Positions 53,796-63,506 of a stretch of 64,000 bases of DNA are shown piece by piece. This DNA is from Herbaspirillum sp. AP02. GTDB lineage: Bacteria > Pseudomonadota > Gammaproteobacteria > Burkholderiales > Burkholderiaceae_D. The DNA lies in NCBI RefSeq assembly GCF_015767275.1, contig NZ_JADWMY010000004.1, forward strand, positions 1 to 64,000. Reading direction: 5' to 3'. Below the pieces are notes generated by a model, which was given only the letters and a program-made list of their open reading frames with translations, was not told where the DNA came from and searched no databases. A program made the translations under genes and the position numbers. Positions within the stretch are counted from its first letter, which is position 1. Every line of letters begins with the position of its first letter.

Positions 53796-55364
53796 TCAGG
53801 CTCCCGCCAGTGCCGCCAATGCCGCCAGGCGGGCATGGACTTCAGCGAAATCATGGGCCACCTGGGGGTAGTCCAGGCGTGGACGGCGCACCGTCAGCAG
53901 GGGGATGCCCAGGGCGCGCGCCGCCTCGACCTTGGCCCGATAGCCGCCGGCCTCGCCGGAGTCCTTGGTGACCACGCAGTCGATACCCCAGTCGCGCCAC
54001 AGCGCTTCGTTGAAGGTTTGCGAGAACGGCCCCTGCATGGCGCACAGCTGCGCGCGCGGCAGGCCCAGTTCCAGGGCGCGACGCAGGAAGTCGGGATCGG
54101 CCGTGACACGGGCGAACCATTGGCGCTCCTGCGCGCCGGGCGCCTGCAGGAAAGTCGCCAGGTCCTTGGAGCCGGTGGCCAGGAAGATGCGGCGCCCCAT
54201 GGCGACCGCCCGGGCGGCGGCCTCCTGCATGTCGGCGCAGGCGTGGGGATCATCGGCGGCGATCTCGCTGGGGCGCTCATAGCGCAGATAGGGAATGCCC
54301 AGCTCCTGCGCCAGCGTCATCAGTTGCTGCGACATCTGTACGGCAAAGGGATGGGTGGCATCCACCAGCACCCGGGCCTGGCTATCGCGCAGGGCCTGGC
54401 GGCGCGCCTCCACGCCCTGGCGGCCGGACCAGACGAACGCGCCCGGGCAATCGCCGCGCGCCAGCTGGCCGCCATAGTCGGTGGCGGTGGAGACCACGAC
54501 GCTGCGGCCCTGGCCGGCCAGCTCGCCGGCCAGCGCATTGCCGTCGCTGGTGCCGGCGAACACCCATACCGCCTGCGGCGGCAATTGCGCGGCCGCCTGG
54601 GCCTGGGATTCTTCGCTCCAGTCGTTGTAGCCACGCGGGGTGAAAATCCAGTCGCGCTTGCGCTGGGTGAAGCGGTTGCCGATGACGATCGAGGTCAGCA
54701 TGTCGAACTGCAGGCCCGGCAATTCATCCAGGCGATGGATGGAGACCTGCTGGCCCGGGCGGTAGGCATTGCGCACCACGCCGCACAGGGTATGCGGCGC
54801 CTTGTGCTGCAGCATCAGTTGCAGGATGCGATAGACGCCCTCCTGCCGGCCGGCGCTCTGCACGTTGTAGAGCACGCAGGCCAGGTCGGCCTGGGCGATG
54901 TGGCTGGCGCGCTGTTCGATCCACGACCACGGGCATAGCAGATTGGACAGCGACAGCGTGGCGAAGTCGTGCGATAGCGGCGAGCCCAGGAGCGATGCAC
55001 AGGCATTGGCCGAGGTCACGCCGGGGATGACATTGACCTCGTAGGTGTCGTCCTCGCGCATGTCGTCGAAGGCCAGCGCCGCCATGGCGTAGATGCCGAT
55101 GTCACCGCTGGAGATGAGCGCCACCCGGCGCCCGGCGCGGGCCTGTTCGATGGCCAGCAGGGCGCGCTCGCGCTCTTGCGTCAGCGGCGGGGTATGGATT
55201 TCCTTGCCCTCGATGTGCGCGGCGATCCAGCGCAGGTACAACTCGTAGGCGACGATGACCTCGCTCTCGCGCAAGGCCTCGATGGCGCGCGGGATGATCA
55301 TCTCTTCGAAACCGGGACCGACCGAGACCAGGTTCAATACGCCTTTTTTCTTGACTGCTTCCAT
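53796..55364 (-). CDS. cobJ: CobJ-CobK fusion: C17-methyltransferase / precorrin-6A reductase
   Basis: A 522-residue fusion. Residues ~1-250 are precorrin-3B C17-methyltransferase (CobJ/CbiH): LNLVSVGPGFEEMIIPRAIEALRESEVIVAYELYL, ISSGDIGIYAMA and VIPGVTSANACASLLGSPLSHDF. Residues ~265-522 are precorrin-6A/cobalt-precorrin-6A reductase (CobK/CbiJ): VWVFAGTSDGNALAGELAGQG, LVDATHPFAVQMSQQ, FLATGSKDLATF and VTKDSGEAGGYRAKVEAARALGIPLLTVRRP. Start ATG 55364 (AGGA seven bases before). CobJ contracts the ring and CobK reduces the product two steps later. It ends two bases before cobW. Confidence 0.93.
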   Translation of the reverse strand: MEAVKKKGVLNLVSVGPGFEEMIIPRAIEALRESEVIVAYELYLRWIAAHIEGKEIHTPPLTQERERALLAIEQARAGRRVALISSGDIGIYAMAALAFDDMREDDTYEVNVIPGVTSANACASLLGSPLSHDFATLSLSNLLCPWSWIEQRASHIAQADLACVLYNVQSAGRQEGVYRILQLMLQHKAPHTLCGVVRNAYRPGQQVSIHRLDELPGLQFDMLTSIVIGNRFTQRKRDWIFTPRGYNDWSEESQAQAAAQLPPQAVWVFAGTSDGNALAGELAGQGRSVVVSTATDYGGQLARGDCPGAFVWSGRQGVEARRQALRDSQARVLVDATHPFAVQMSQQLMTLAQELGIPYLRYERPSEIAADDPHACADMQEAAARAVAMGRRIFLATGSKDLATFLQAPGAQERQWFARVTADPDFLRRALELGLPRAQLCAMQGPFSQTFNEALWRDWGIDCVVTKDSGEAGGYRAKVEAARALGIPLLTVRRPRLDYPQVAHDFAEVHARLAALAALAGA

Positions 55365-55404
55365 CCTGTATTCCTGCAAAAAATTGAGCGACGACTACCA
55401 AAAC

Positions 55405-55434
55405 TTCTCATGCCCGTTATTTCTCATGCCCGTT
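55405..55434. repeat. Tandem 14-bp direct repeat beside the palindrome
   Basis: TTCTCATGCCCGTT occurs at 55405-55418 and again at 55421-55434, two bases apart. The second copy runs into the left arm of the large palindrome. Confidence 0.7.
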
Positions 55435-55512
55435 CGGACTGAGTAGCGGCGAAGCCGCGTATCGAAGACGCGCCTTCGATACGGCCCTGCAGGGCCTACT
55501 CAGTCCGAACGG
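55430..55512. repeat. Large palindromic (REP-like) element inside the cob operon
   Basis: Perfect 17-bp outer arms, CCGTTCGGACTGAGTAG (55430-55446) and its complement (55496-55512). They enclose three further inverted repeats: CGGC-gaa-GCCG, GTATCGAAG...CTTCGATAC and GGCCCTGCAGGGCC. The whole 83 bases can fold into a multi-branched cruciform or RNA structure. It fills the only sizeable gap (162 bases) in the operon, between cbiG and cobJK. No U-run follows on either strand. It looks like a dispersed extragenic palindrome, but only one copy is in this window. Confidence 0.8.
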
Positions 55513-55526
55513 TATTGAATTCATCC

Positions 55527-56366
55527 CTAAGCTGGGTCATGCAAATTTTCAATGAAACTGCGCCAGCCCTCGCCATCATCCACGATGGCCACCGTCACCC
55601 CATCCAGCGCCGTCTTGCCCAGCAGCAGGCGGCCACGCGGGCTGGCAATGAGCGCCGCCGGTTCGCACACGCCGTCCACGCCGATGTTCTGCCGCACCCA
55701 CTCCGAGGGCTGGCCGACCCAGGCGCGCTGGGCGATCTGCTCGCGGGCGATCACCCGCAGCGGCAAGCCATGGGTGGCGCAGAAGGCCAGCAGGCCGGGC
55801 TCCTCGGCCTTGAGGTCGATGGTGGCGACTTCGCGCACCTGGGCCAGTGTGGCGCCGGGGCATTGCTGCAGCGCCTGCGCGACGGCCGCACCGATCTGTT
55901 CGACCGAGGCCAGCTTGCGGCAGCCTATTCCCAGCACCAGCGGCTTGAGGGCTTCGGTGGCGGTGGTCACGACCGGCTGCGCGCCCGTCAACTGCGCCAC
56001 CCGATAGGCCAGGCTGTTGGCCCCGCCCTCATGGCCAGCCAGCAGGGAGATGGCGAAACGGGCCGCTTCATCCACCACCACCACGGCCGGGTCGCTGTGC
56101 TTGTCCTGCGGCAGGCCGTCGAGGAAACGCACGGCGATGCCGGTGGCGCCGATCATGATCCACTGGCGATGGCGGCGATAGGCCAGCGCGAACTGCTGGC
56201 GCTGCGACTGCGATGTGCCTGCCTCGCTGTTGAGCCAGGGCTGGTACAACTGGCAGGACTGGGCCAACTGGCCGCCCAGCCTGTCCTGCAGGTACATGGC
56301 CAGCGGCGCGGCTTCGGCGCGCACCGGCCACAGGCCGAGTTCAGGCAGGGCGACCGGCGGGTTCAT
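55527..56366 (-). CDS. cbiG: Cobalamin biosynthesis protein CbiG
   Basis: A 279-residue cobalt-precorrin-5A hydrolase-type protein, which opens the delta-lactone left by ring contraction in the early-cobalt route. CbiG marks: IMIGATGIAVRFL, the DPAVVVVDEAARFAISLLAGHEGGANSLA block and the C-terminal VLGIGCRKLASVEQI...ATIDLKAEEPGLLAFC. It is shorter than many CbiG proteins. Start ATG 56366 overlaps the cobM stop as ATGA. Confidence 0.9.
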   Translation of the reverse strand: MNPPVALPELGLWPVRAEAAPLAMYLQDRLGGQLAQSCQLYQPWLNSEAGTSQSQRQQFALAYRRHRQWIMIGATGIAVRFLDGLPQDKHSDPAVVVVDEAARFAISLLAGHEGGANSLAYRVAQLTGAQPVVTTATEALKPLVLGIGCRKLASVEQIGAAVAQALQQCPGATLAQVREVATIDLKAEEPGLLAFCATHGLPLRVIAREQIAQRAWVGQPSEWVRQNIGVDGVCEPAALIASPRGRLLLGKTALDGVTVAIVDDGEGWRSFIENLHDPA

Positions 56367-57139
56367 GCGGCGTCCTTGTTCTTCTTCACCACGCGGAACA
56401 GATGCGTGAAGTCCTTGGAATAGAGGCTGGACTCGGCCACCTGTGCCTTGTCCAGCGCCGCACCGACCAACATCATGGTGGTCAGGTTCCATTCGCCGCG
56501 CTTGTTCTCTTCCAATACCTTGTCCAGCTGTCCCTGGTAGACGCGCTGCTCGGGCCAGGTGGCGCGATAGACCAGGGTCACCGGGGTCTCGGGCGGATAG
56601 TGCAGCAGCAGGTCGGTGACGATCTTCTTCAGGTGCGGGCCGGAGAGGAAGATGCACATCGTGGCGCGGTGTGCTGCCAGGGAGGCGATGGATTCCGATT
56701 CCGGCACGGCCGAGGCACGGCCGGAGACGCGGGTCAGGATCACGCTCTGCGACACTTCCGGCTTGGTCAGCTCGGCCGAGACCGCAGCGGCAGCGGCCGT
56801 GAAGGAGGATACGCCCGGCACCACCTCATAGGCGATGCCCAGCGTGTCGAGGCGGCGCATCTGTTCGGCGGTGGCGCCATAGATGGCGGGGTCGCCGGAG
56901 TGCAGGCGCACGACGTCGATGCCCTGCTCCCGGGCGCGCTCATAGCAGGCCTGTTGCTGCTCCAGATCCAGCGCGGCGGTATCGATGATCTCGGCATCGG
57001 CGCGGCAATGTTCCAGCAAGGCGGTGGGTACCAGCGAACCGGCATACAGCACCATCTGCACCTGGCCCAGCAAGCGCGCACCGCGCAGGGTGATGAGGTC
57101 GGCCGCACCGGGGCCGGCACCGACGAAATAGACTTTCAT
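56363..57139 (-). CDS. cobM: Precorrin-4 / cobalt-precorrin-4 C11-methyltransferase
   Basis: A 258-residue SAM-dependent tetrapyrrole methylase. The N-terminal VYFVGAGPGAADLITLRGARLL is the family motif, followed by VVRLHSGDPAIYGA and YEVVPGVSSFTAAAAAVSAELT. TMCIFLSGPHLKKIV is typical of CobM/CbiF. It works directly after CobJ. ATGA overlaps on both sides couple it to cobI and cbiG. Confidence 0.95.
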   Translation of the reverse strand: MKVYFVGAGPGAADLITLRGARLLGQVQMVLYAGSLVPTALLEHCRADAEIIDTAALDLEQQQACYERAREQGIDVVRLHSGDPAIYGATAEQMRRLDTLGIAYEVVPGVSSFTAAAAAVSAELTKPEVSQSVILTRVSGRASAVPESESIASLAAHRATMCIFLSGPHLKKIVTDLLLHYPPETPVTLVYRATWPEQRVYQGQLDKVLEENKRGEWNLTTMMLVGAALDKAQVAESSLYSKDFTHLFRVVKKNKDAA

Positions 57140-57903
57140 GCACTTCCTTTCAATGATGCTGGCGGGCGATGGCGCTGCACCTGCGCGGTCTTGCGGATCA
57201 GCAGCACGGCCAGATAGCCGCTGGCCTCGGCGGCATCGAGCGAACTCAGGTCGCTCGCCAGTACCTCGCCTTCCAGGCCGATGCGGCGGGCAAAGCAGCA
57301 GTGTCGGGCGATGTCCATCTCGCGCAGCAGATCCAGTACCCAGGGCAGGCGCGCCCCAACCTTCATCAGCACGACGATGTCATGGCTCTCGATCTCGGTG
57401 CGCAGGGTGGCGGCGTCTTCCGGGCAGGGCAGGATCAGGGTGCGTTCCTTGCCCACGCCCAGCGGCCATTCCAGCGCCGCGGCAGCGGCCGCGTAGCTGG
57501 TGATGCCGGGCAAGGTGACGCAATCGCATTGCGGATAGAGGTCGCGCACGGCCGCCAACACGTAGCCATAGGTCGAGTAGGTCAGCGCGTCGCCGATGGT
57601 GAGGTACACCAGTTGCTGGCCGGCGCGCAGTTGCGCCGCCAGCTGCTGGCCCAGTTGGGCGTAGTGCTCCTGCAGGACCTGGCGGTCGGGGTCCATGTTG
57701 AACTCGATCTCGCGCAGGCGGCTGCGGTCGAACTCCACGCCTTCCAGGCATTGCAGGGCGACCGACAGGTCGGCGCCACGCGCCCGGGGAATGTAGATCA
57801 GGTCGGCGCTGCGCAATGCGGCCAGCGCCGCCAGCGGCAGGTAGCCCGCCGGGCCGGGGCCGACGCCGATGCCGGTGAGGCGGCCGCTGATGGGGTCGGT
57901 CAT
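57136..57903 (-). CDS. cobI: Precorrin-2 / cobalt-factor II C20-methyltransferase
   Basis: A 255-residue SAM-dependent methylase (CobI/CbiL). It opens GRLTGIGVGPGPAGYLPLAALAALRSADLIYIPRAR, has LTIGDALTYSTYGYVL and TLPGITSYAAAAAALEWPL, and ends with RKTAQVQRH. It commits the ring to the corrin branch. Start ATG 57903; the preceding cbiD stop overlaps as ATGA. Confidence 0.94.
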   Translation of the reverse strand: MTDPISGRLTGIGVGPGPAGYLPLAALAALRSADLIYIPRARGADLSVALQCLEGVEFDRSRLREIEFNMDPDRQVLQEHYAQLGQQLAAQLRAGQQLVYLTIGDALTYSTYGYVLAAVRDLYPQCDCVTLPGITSYAAAAAALEWPLGVGKERTLILPCPEDAATLRTEIESHDIVVLMKVGARLPWVLDLLREMDIARHCCFARRIGLEGEVLASDLSSLDAAEASGYLAVLLIRKTAQVQRHRPPASLKGSA

Positions 57904-59105
57904 GCCAGTGCTCCCAGGTGACGGCCGTCGAGGTCGAACAGGCGCACTTCGATGCGCGAGACTGCCGGTACGCGGACCTGCGCCAGCGCGGCGATGCGGG
58001 TTTCGATCCCGCTCCAGAGGCGACGCGAGAGCGCGGCATCCTGCTGGCGGACCAGGTCTATGATTGCTTCCACCGTATTGGCTTCCTTCATCTGCTGCAA
58101 CAGCGCGGGAGTGAACAGCTCGCCCTCGCCTGTCGCGTTCATGTCTTGCGCCACGCGGGCCACACCCTGCATGGCCATGTTGCTCTTGCTGGAGTGGGTG
58201 TCCCACACGCCATCCAGTACCTTGGCCAGCTTGCCCGGATGGCCGGCCAGCCACAGCAGCGGCAGCCTGCGGCCTTCTTCGCTCAGGGCCTGCTGCGTGA
58301 AGTCCAGCGCATCGCCGAGGAAATTGGCGATCTGCACGCTGCGCTTGTCCGGCAGGCCCAGGGTCTGCGCCACGAACACGCGACCGATCTTGCCCGGCAG
58401 GTAGGCCACGGCATCAGCCTCATCGTCACCTGGCGTGCAGGCCGCCAGCGCCACGCGGATATAGACCTCGATGGAGGCGATCCAGGAGGCCATCGACATC
58501 GGCTCGACGATGCCCGAAGTCCCCAGGATCGAGATACCGCCCACGATGCCCAGCTTGGGGTTGAAGGTCTTGGGCGCGATGGCCCTGCCCTCGCGGCAGC
58601 CGATGTGCAGGTCGAAGCCGGGTACGTCAGCCTGACCGGGCTGCAGTTCCTCCCATATCTCCGCGACGGCAGCGCGCATCATGGCACGCGGCACCGGGTT
58701 GATGGCAGGCTCGCCGACGGCCACGCGCAGGCCGGGCATGGTGGCCGTCCCTACGCCTTCACCGGCGAAGAAGCGGACTTCGCCGAGCGCATTGCGCCGC
58801 ACCCGGGCGACGATGGTGGCGCCATGGGTGTTGTCGGGATCGTCGCCGCCGTCCTTCAGGACTTCGGCCTCGGCCATGCCCTCTTCCACCATGCGCACCG
58901 CCTTGATCGGCACGCACAGGTAATGCCGGCCGTCAGGCAGGCTGACGTCGGTCTGTTGCAGCGTCACGCCGCCCAGCAGGCGATAGAGCGCGGCGCGTGC
59001 CGCCGCCGTGGCGCAACTGCCGGTGCTGCGACCACGCCGCAGACCATTGGGCGCGAGCACGGCCAGGTCATATTCGGCGCGTTGCAGTTCGCCCGGGTGC
59101 TCCAT
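57900..59105 (-). CDS. cbiD: Cobalt-precorrin-5B C1-methyltransferase
   Basis: A 401-residue CbiD protein, the methylase of the early-cobalt (anaerobic-type) pathway with its own fold, unrelated to the other ring methylases. Family text: GSCATAAARAALYRLLGG, VRRNALGEVRFFAGEGVGTATMPGLRVAVGEPAINPVPRAMM, ISILGTSGIVEPMS and LAGHPGKLAKVLDG. Its ATG at 59105 overlaps the preceding stop as TGATG. Confidence 0.95.
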   Translation of the reverse strand: MEHPGELQRAEYDLAVLAPNGLRRGRSTGSCATAAARAALYRLLGGVTLQQTDVSLPDGRHYLCVPIKAVRMVEEGMAEAEVLKDGGDDPDNTHGATIVARVRRNALGEVRFFAGEGVGTATMPGLRVAVGEPAINPVPRAMMRAAVAEIWEELQPGQADVPGFDLHIGCREGRAIAPKTFNPKLGIVGGISILGTSGIVEPMSMASWIASIEVYIRVALAACTPGDDEADAVAYLPGKIGRVFVAQTLGLPDKRSVQIANFLGDALDFTQQALSEEGRRLPLLWLAGHPGKLAKVLDGVWDTHSSKSNMAMQGVARVAQDMNATGEGELFTPALLQQMKEANTVEAIIDLVRQQDAALSRRLWSGIETRIAALAQVRVPAVSRIEVRLFDLDGRHLGALA

Positions 59106-60694
59106 CACTGCACGCCTTCGGCTTGTGCTTCCTGCTGCACCAGCCAGGCGATGGCGTCGATCATCAGGGCATTGACCACGCTGGCGGCCCAGGGCGAGCC
59201 GCCCCGGGTGCCGCTGTTGGTGATGCGCGGCACCTGCAGGCAGCGGCGCAGTTCGTCCTTGCTCTCGCGGGTGCCGACAAAGCCGACCGGCAGGCCGATC
59301 ACCAGTTGCGGCCGCCAGCCGTGTTCGCGGATCAGGCGCACGGCTTCGGTGATGGCGGTGGGCGCGTCGCCGATGGCCAGCACGATGTCGTTGCCGAACT
59401 TCTGCCAGGCGCGCCGGATGCCGGCGGCCGAGCGGGTCATGCCCAGGTTCTGGGCCATCAGGTGCGACTCGGGATCATGCACGCCGCACCAGGTCTCCAC
59501 GCCCAGCTGTTCCAGCACGGCGCGCTTGAGGCCGGTCTGCACCATGGTCACATCGGTGACCACGCGCTTGCAGCGCAGCAGGGCCTTCATGCCGGCCTGG
59601 GCGGCACCGGCGGAGAAATAGATTTCATCGGCCACGGCGAAGTCACCGCTGGTATGCACCAGGCGCTGCAGCACGGTCAGGTGGTCCGGCGGGAAACTGC
59701 TCCACTCGCGCCCGGCCTGGATGATCTCCATGCTCTCGGCCTCGATGGGATGCGGTACATAGGGCGCGGTGCGCGCCGGCAAGGCCGCCGACTGGGCACG
59801 GGCAGTCAGATCACGCACCTGCAGATGATGGGCGCGCTGCGGCTCGCCGACCTGCTGCTCGAAGCCGACGATCTGCACGCGGTACTTGCACAGAGTGCAG
59901 TTCATCGCGGCGCGGCCTTCGACGGCCTCGCGGGCGCGCTCCAGCATGACATCGGCGACATGGGCATGCACGCCCAGGTAGGCGGCCTTGAGCACTTCCA
60001 CGCCGGGCTCGCGCGCGGCCTGTTCGTCGGCGACGGCATAGATGCGCTTGACCAGCACGCCATCGAAGAGGAAGAACGGCAGCACCACCAGGCGCTGCCA
60101 GCCCTGGCCGGCGGCCAGCGACAGGCCTTCGCGCACCAGCGGCGTGGCCGTGCCCGAGAAGCAGACCTTGACGCCGCCGAAGCCCATGCCTTCCTGCACC
60201 ATGCGGGCCAGCTTGGCGATCTCGCCATTGGCGTCGGGGTCCGTGGTGCCACGGCCGACCAGCACCAGGCAACTGTCGTTGCGGTGGATGATTTCCTCCG
60301 AGCTGGCCTCGGCCTCGACCACACGCTGCTGCACCAGTTGCAGCAGCAGCGGATGCAGGTCCATCGGCGCGCCGAAGTGGAAATCCACCTGCGGGTAATC
60401 CTGCGCCAGGGCCAGCAGTTCGGCCGGCATGTCGTTCTTGGCATGGCGCGCGCCCAGCAGCACGCCGGGCACCACGGCCACCTCGGTGGCGCCTTCGGCC
60501 ACGCAGGCGGCGGCGGCCTCGGCAATGGTGGGAGCGGCGAACTCCAGGTAGCCATGACGCACGATGCGCCCCTGGGCGCGCTGGCGCACCAGCTCCACCA
60601 GCGCCTCGAACTCGCGCAGGGAATCGGGATCACGGCTGCCATGGCCGGCGATGACGACCGCCGACATGGCCCGCTGCGGGGTGAGCTCCCTCAT
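59105..60694 (-). CDS. cbiXC: CbiX-CbiC fusion: sirohydrochlorin cobaltochelatase / precorrin-8X methylmutase
   Basis: A 529-residue fusion. Residues ~1-300 are a long-form CbiX with a duplicated chelatase core: [21 protein letters not shown] with the first active His, [15 protein letters not shown] with the second, and [27 protein letters not shown]. The CbiX part closes with [16 protein letters not shown], the MxCxxC Fe-S motif of long CbiX. Residues ~330-529 are CbiC/Cob[15 protein letters not shown], the catalytic His in [19 protein letters not shown], and [18 protein letters not shown]. It inserts cobalt early and performs the late methyl shift, two distant steps. Confidence 0.92.
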   Translation of the reverse strand: MRELTPQRAMSAVVIAGHGSRDPDSLREFEALVELVRQRAQGRIVRHGYLEFAAPTIAEAAAACVAEGATEVAVVPGVLLGARHAKNDMPAELLALAQDYPQVDFHFGAPMDLHPLLLQLVQQRVVEAEASSEEIIHRNDSCLVLVGRGTTDPDANGEIAKLARMVQEGMGFGGVKVCFSGTATPLVREGLSLAAGQGWQRLVVLPFFLFDGVLVKRIYAVADEQAAREPGVEVLKAAYLGVHAHVADVMLERAREAVEGRAAMNCTLCKYRVQIVGFEQQVGEPQRAHHLQVRDLTARAQSAALPARTAPYVPHPIEAESMEIIQAGREWSSFPPDHLTVLQRLVHTSGDFAVADEIYFSAGAAQAGMKALLRCKRVVTDVTMVQTGLKRAVLEQLGVETWCGVHDPESHLMAQNLGMTRSAAGIRRAWQKFGNDIVLAIGDAPTAITEAVRLIREHGWRPQLVIGLPVGFVGTRESKDELRRCLQVPRITNSGTRGGSPWAASVVNALMIDAIAWLVQQEAQAEGVQ

Positions 60695-61446
60695 GCCGCT
60701 GCTCCTGTCGCTGCTACTGCCGCCACTCCCGCTACTGCGGCCGCGGCTGCAGGCGGCGGTTCGATCTGGCTGGCCATGGGGGTCAGGGTGCGGATGAGCA
60801 TGATGCTCATGTCGCTGAATTCGACATCGACGCAATCGGCCAGCTTGCCGTGCCATTCGGCGTCGCCCCGGGTCAGGTTTTCCCAGACCTCGGTGGGGTG
60901 ATCGGGACTGACGCCCTGCTGCAGCAGATAGCCGGCGATGTGGCGCGGCATGAAGGAGCGCGCCGCATCCCAGGGGCAAGGGATGACGATGGCATTGCGA
61001 CCGTCATTGAGGACATGCACCAGATGGCGCTTGAAGGGCTCCAGGTCGCCACGGCGGTGGAAGGTGATGAAGGTGGTCTCGTCGAAGCAGACGCGGGCGC
61101 GGGAGGCCAGGATCTGGGCCGAGGAAATGCCGGGCAGGGTTTCCACCCGGTGGCTGCAGGCGCGTTCCACGCGTTCCAGGTACTGGAAGCCGCTGAAGTG
61201 GATGTCCCCCATGAAGACCACCACGCAGCGCTTGCCGGCGTGATGCAGGGCCGCCACTTCGTCGAGCTTGGCGACCTGGTCGCGGTAGCCCATCAGCACC
61301 ACCTGGGCGCTGGCGGGGATCAGTTCCTTGACTACGTCCACCACGGCGTTGAAGCCGGCCACCACGTCGGCGTTGCGGATCAGTTCGGCGCCGCGCAGGG
61401 TGAGATAGGAGTGGTCGCCGGGGCCGGCACCGATACAGATGATCAT
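60691..61446 (-). CDS. cbiE: Cobalt-precorrin-7 C5-methyltransferase CbiE
   Basis: A 251-residue SAM-dependent methylase: [38 protein letters not shown] and [17 protein letters not shown]. It corresponds to the N-terminal half of CobL. The CbiT half (C15-methylation and decarboxylation) is not fused and no separate cbiT is in the window. The last ~20 residues are almost pure Ala/Val/Gly and extend past the normal end of the domain. The stop overlaps the cbiXC start. Confidence 0.9.
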   Translation of the reverse strand: MIICIGAGPGDHSYLTLRGAELIRNADVVAGFNAVVDVVKELIPASAQVVLMGYRDQVAKLDEVAALHHAGKRCVVVFMGDIHFSGFQYLERVERACSHRVETLPGISSAQILASRARVCFDETTFITFHRRGDLEPFKRHLVHVLNDGRNAIVIPCPWDAARSFMPRHIAGYLLQQGVSPDHPTEVWENLTRGDAEWHGKLADCVDVEFSDMSIMLIRTLTPMASQIEPPPAAAAAVAGVAAVAATGAAA

Positions 61447-61457
61447 GGTCTTTCCTT

Positions 61458-63506
61458 TCAGCGCTTGCCCAGTTGGGCGCGCACGGTCAACGCCAGGGCG
61501 TCGCCGGTCAATTGTTCCAGGGTCAGGCAGGGCGCACCCAGCGCCTCGGCCAGTTGGGCCGCACGGCCCAGGCGCAGGTAGCCCGATTCGGTATCGAGCA
61601 CCAGCGCTGGTATGGCTTGCGCGGCCAGGTTGGCGGCCGCTTCCAGGGTCTGCGTCCAGGCGTCGCCCTGGCTGCCGGGCAGGCTGACGTTGGCCTTGCC
61701 ATCGGACAGGATCACCAGCAGCGGCGGCAGCTCATCGCTGGCCTGGCTGGTCTGCTGCAGCAGTTGCGCCGCCAGTTGCAGCGCGTGCGGCAGTGGCGTG
61801 CGTCCACCGGTGGGCAGTTCGCGCAGGCCCTGTTCGGCCAGGTCGGCACTGCGGGTCGGCGCCAGCAGCAGTTGCGCCTGTTCGCCACGAAAGCCGATCA
61901 CGGCCAGCTGGTCGCGACGCTGGTAGGCGTCGGTCAGCAGCGCCAGCACGGCGCCCTTGACCGCTTCCATACGGCGCTGCGCGGCCATGGAGCCGGAGGC
62001 ATCGACCACGAAGATGATCAGGTTGGCGCCCCGGCCGCTACGCACCTGGCGATGCAGGTCTTCGCGGGTGACCTGCAGGCGCTCGCCGGCCTCGCCTGCG
62101 AGGGCGCCCCGCACGGCGGCGCTGCGCAGTGTAGCACCGACGGCCAGGCGGTCCGGATTGGCGTCCGGCACGGCGCGCAGGGCGCTGCCCCGGCTGGCGT
62201 CGGCCACCGCGCTGCGGCGACCGCTGGCCGAGGAGGTCGAAAAGCTCGTGGTGGGCGTGACCACGCTGATCTTGCGGGCCGGACCGGCGGTGCCGATGGC
62301 GAAGGTCTGCTGGGCGCCCTCGCCTTCGTTGTTCTGTTGCTCTTGCTGGTCTTGCTGCTCCTTCTGCTCCTGCTGATCCTGCGGTTCTAGCCCTTCCTGT
62401 TCATCCGGGGAGGCATCGGGTGGTGCGCCTTCGCTGCCCTGTCCGCCCTGCCCCTGGCTTTCTCCCTGCGCTTGCCGCGCCTGATCGACCAGCTCATCGA
62501 GCTTGTCCTGATCCATGCCGCTCTGTTCGAAAGGCTTGCGGCGACGGCGATGCGGCAGCACCAGGAGCGCGGCGGCGCGCACATCGTCGGGCGTGACGCG
62601 CGCGCGGGCCTGCAAGGCGGCAATGGCGCGGGCGGTCTTGTGCATGACGATGTCGGCGCGCAGGCTGGCCACCTCGAACTCGCAGCAGAGATGGCTGATC
62701 AGCTCCAGCATGGTGTCGTCCAGCGCCACGCCGGGCAGCAGGCGCTGGGCCTGGGCCACCTGGGCGCGCAGGGCATCCTGCTGGGCCTGCCACTGGATGG
62801 TGAAGGCCTGCGGGTCGGCTTCGTAGGCGATGCGTCGGCGCACCACCTCGGCCCGTACCGATTTGTCGGTGGGTGCGGTCACCTCCACCATCAGGCCGAA
62901 GCGGTCCAGCAGTTGCGGGCGCAGGTCGCCCTCTTCCAGGTTCATGGTGCCGATCAGGGTGAAACGGGCCGGATGGCTGACCGAGAGTCCTTCTCTCTGC
63001 ACCGCATTGACGCCCATGGCAGCCACGTCCAGCAGCACATCGACGAGGTGATCGGCCAGCAGGTTGACTTCATCGATGTAGAGGATGCCGCGATGGGCCG
63101 CCGCCAGCAGCCCCGGCTGGAAGGCGCGCTGGCCGCCCTGCAGGGCTAGCTGCAGGTCCAGCGAGCCCAGCACGCGGTCTTCGGTGGCGCCCAGGGGCAA
63201 GGTGATGAAGGGAACCTCGGCCAGCGTGGCGGTGGGTGGCTCCTGCGCGCTGCAGACCGCACAGGCCGCAGTGGGCTGGTCGGGCGCGCAGTTGAAGGCG
63301 CAACCAGGCTTGCGCAGGATGGCCGGCAGCACCTGGGTCAGGCCGCGTGCGGCGGTGCTCTTGGCGCTGCCCTTGTCGCCGCGCACCAGCACGCCGCCGA
63401 GGCCGGGATCCACCGCGCACAGCAGCAGCGCCTCTTTCAGCAGGGGCTGGCCGACGATGGCTGAAAAGGGATAACCGGGGTGGGCGTAAGTCGGGGCCGC
63501 GCTCAT
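61458..63506 (-). CDS. ChlI/ChlD-type cobaltochelatase subunit (AAA+ and VWA fused)
   Basis: A 682-residue fusion of the two small subunits of magnesium-chelatase-like enzymes. Residues ~1-340 are a ChlI-type AAA+ ATPase: [17 protein letters not shown], Walker [23 protein letters not shown] and [19 protein letters not shown]. Residues ~350-420 are a Gln/Glu/Asp-rich linker. Residues ~490-680 are a ChlD-type VWA domain with the MIDAS motif VVDASGSMA. It works with CobN, whose gene overlaps it upstream, as the ATP-dependent late cobalt-insertion complex in place of the separate CobS and CobT subunits. Confidence 0.93.
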   Translation of the reverse strand: MSAAPTYAHPGYPFSAIVGQPLLKEALLLCAVDPGLGGVLVRGDKGSAKSTAARGLTQVLPAILRKPGCAFNCAPDQPTAACAVCSAQEPPTATLAEVPFITLPLGATEDRVLGSLDLQLALQGGQRAFQPGLLAAAHRGILYIDEVNLLADHLVDVLLDVAAMGVNAVQREGLSVSHPARFTLIGTMNLEEGDLRPQLLDRFGLMVEVTAPTDKSVRAEVVRRRIAYEADPQAFTIQWQAQQDALRAQVAQAQRLLPGVALDDTMLELISHLCCEFEVASLRADIVMHKTARAIAALQARARVTPDDVRAAALLVLPHRRRRKPFEQSGMDQDKLDELVDQARQAQGESQGQGGQGSEGAPPDASPDEQEGLEPQDQQEQKEQQDQQEQQNNEGEGAQQTFAIGTAGPARKISVVTPTTSFSTSSASGRRSAVADASRGSALRAVPDANPDRLAVGATLRSAAVRGALAGEAGERLQVTREDLHRQVRSGRGANLIIFVVDASGSMAAQRRMEAVKGAVLALLTDAYQRRDQLAVIGFRGEQAQLLLAPTRSADLAEQGLRELPTGGRTPLPHALQLAAQLLQQTSQASDELPPLLVILSDGKANVSLPGSQGDAWTQTLEAAANLAAQAIPALVLDTESGYLRLGRAAQLAEALGAPCLTLEQLTGDALALTVRAQLGKR

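Noticed and set aside
55365-55526. Cobalamin riboswitch in the cbiG-cobJK gap
   Set aside because: No B12-box-like sequence or typical long leader is present; the gap is filled by the palindrome and the direct repeat. A riboswitch, if any, would lie upstream of cobN outside the window.
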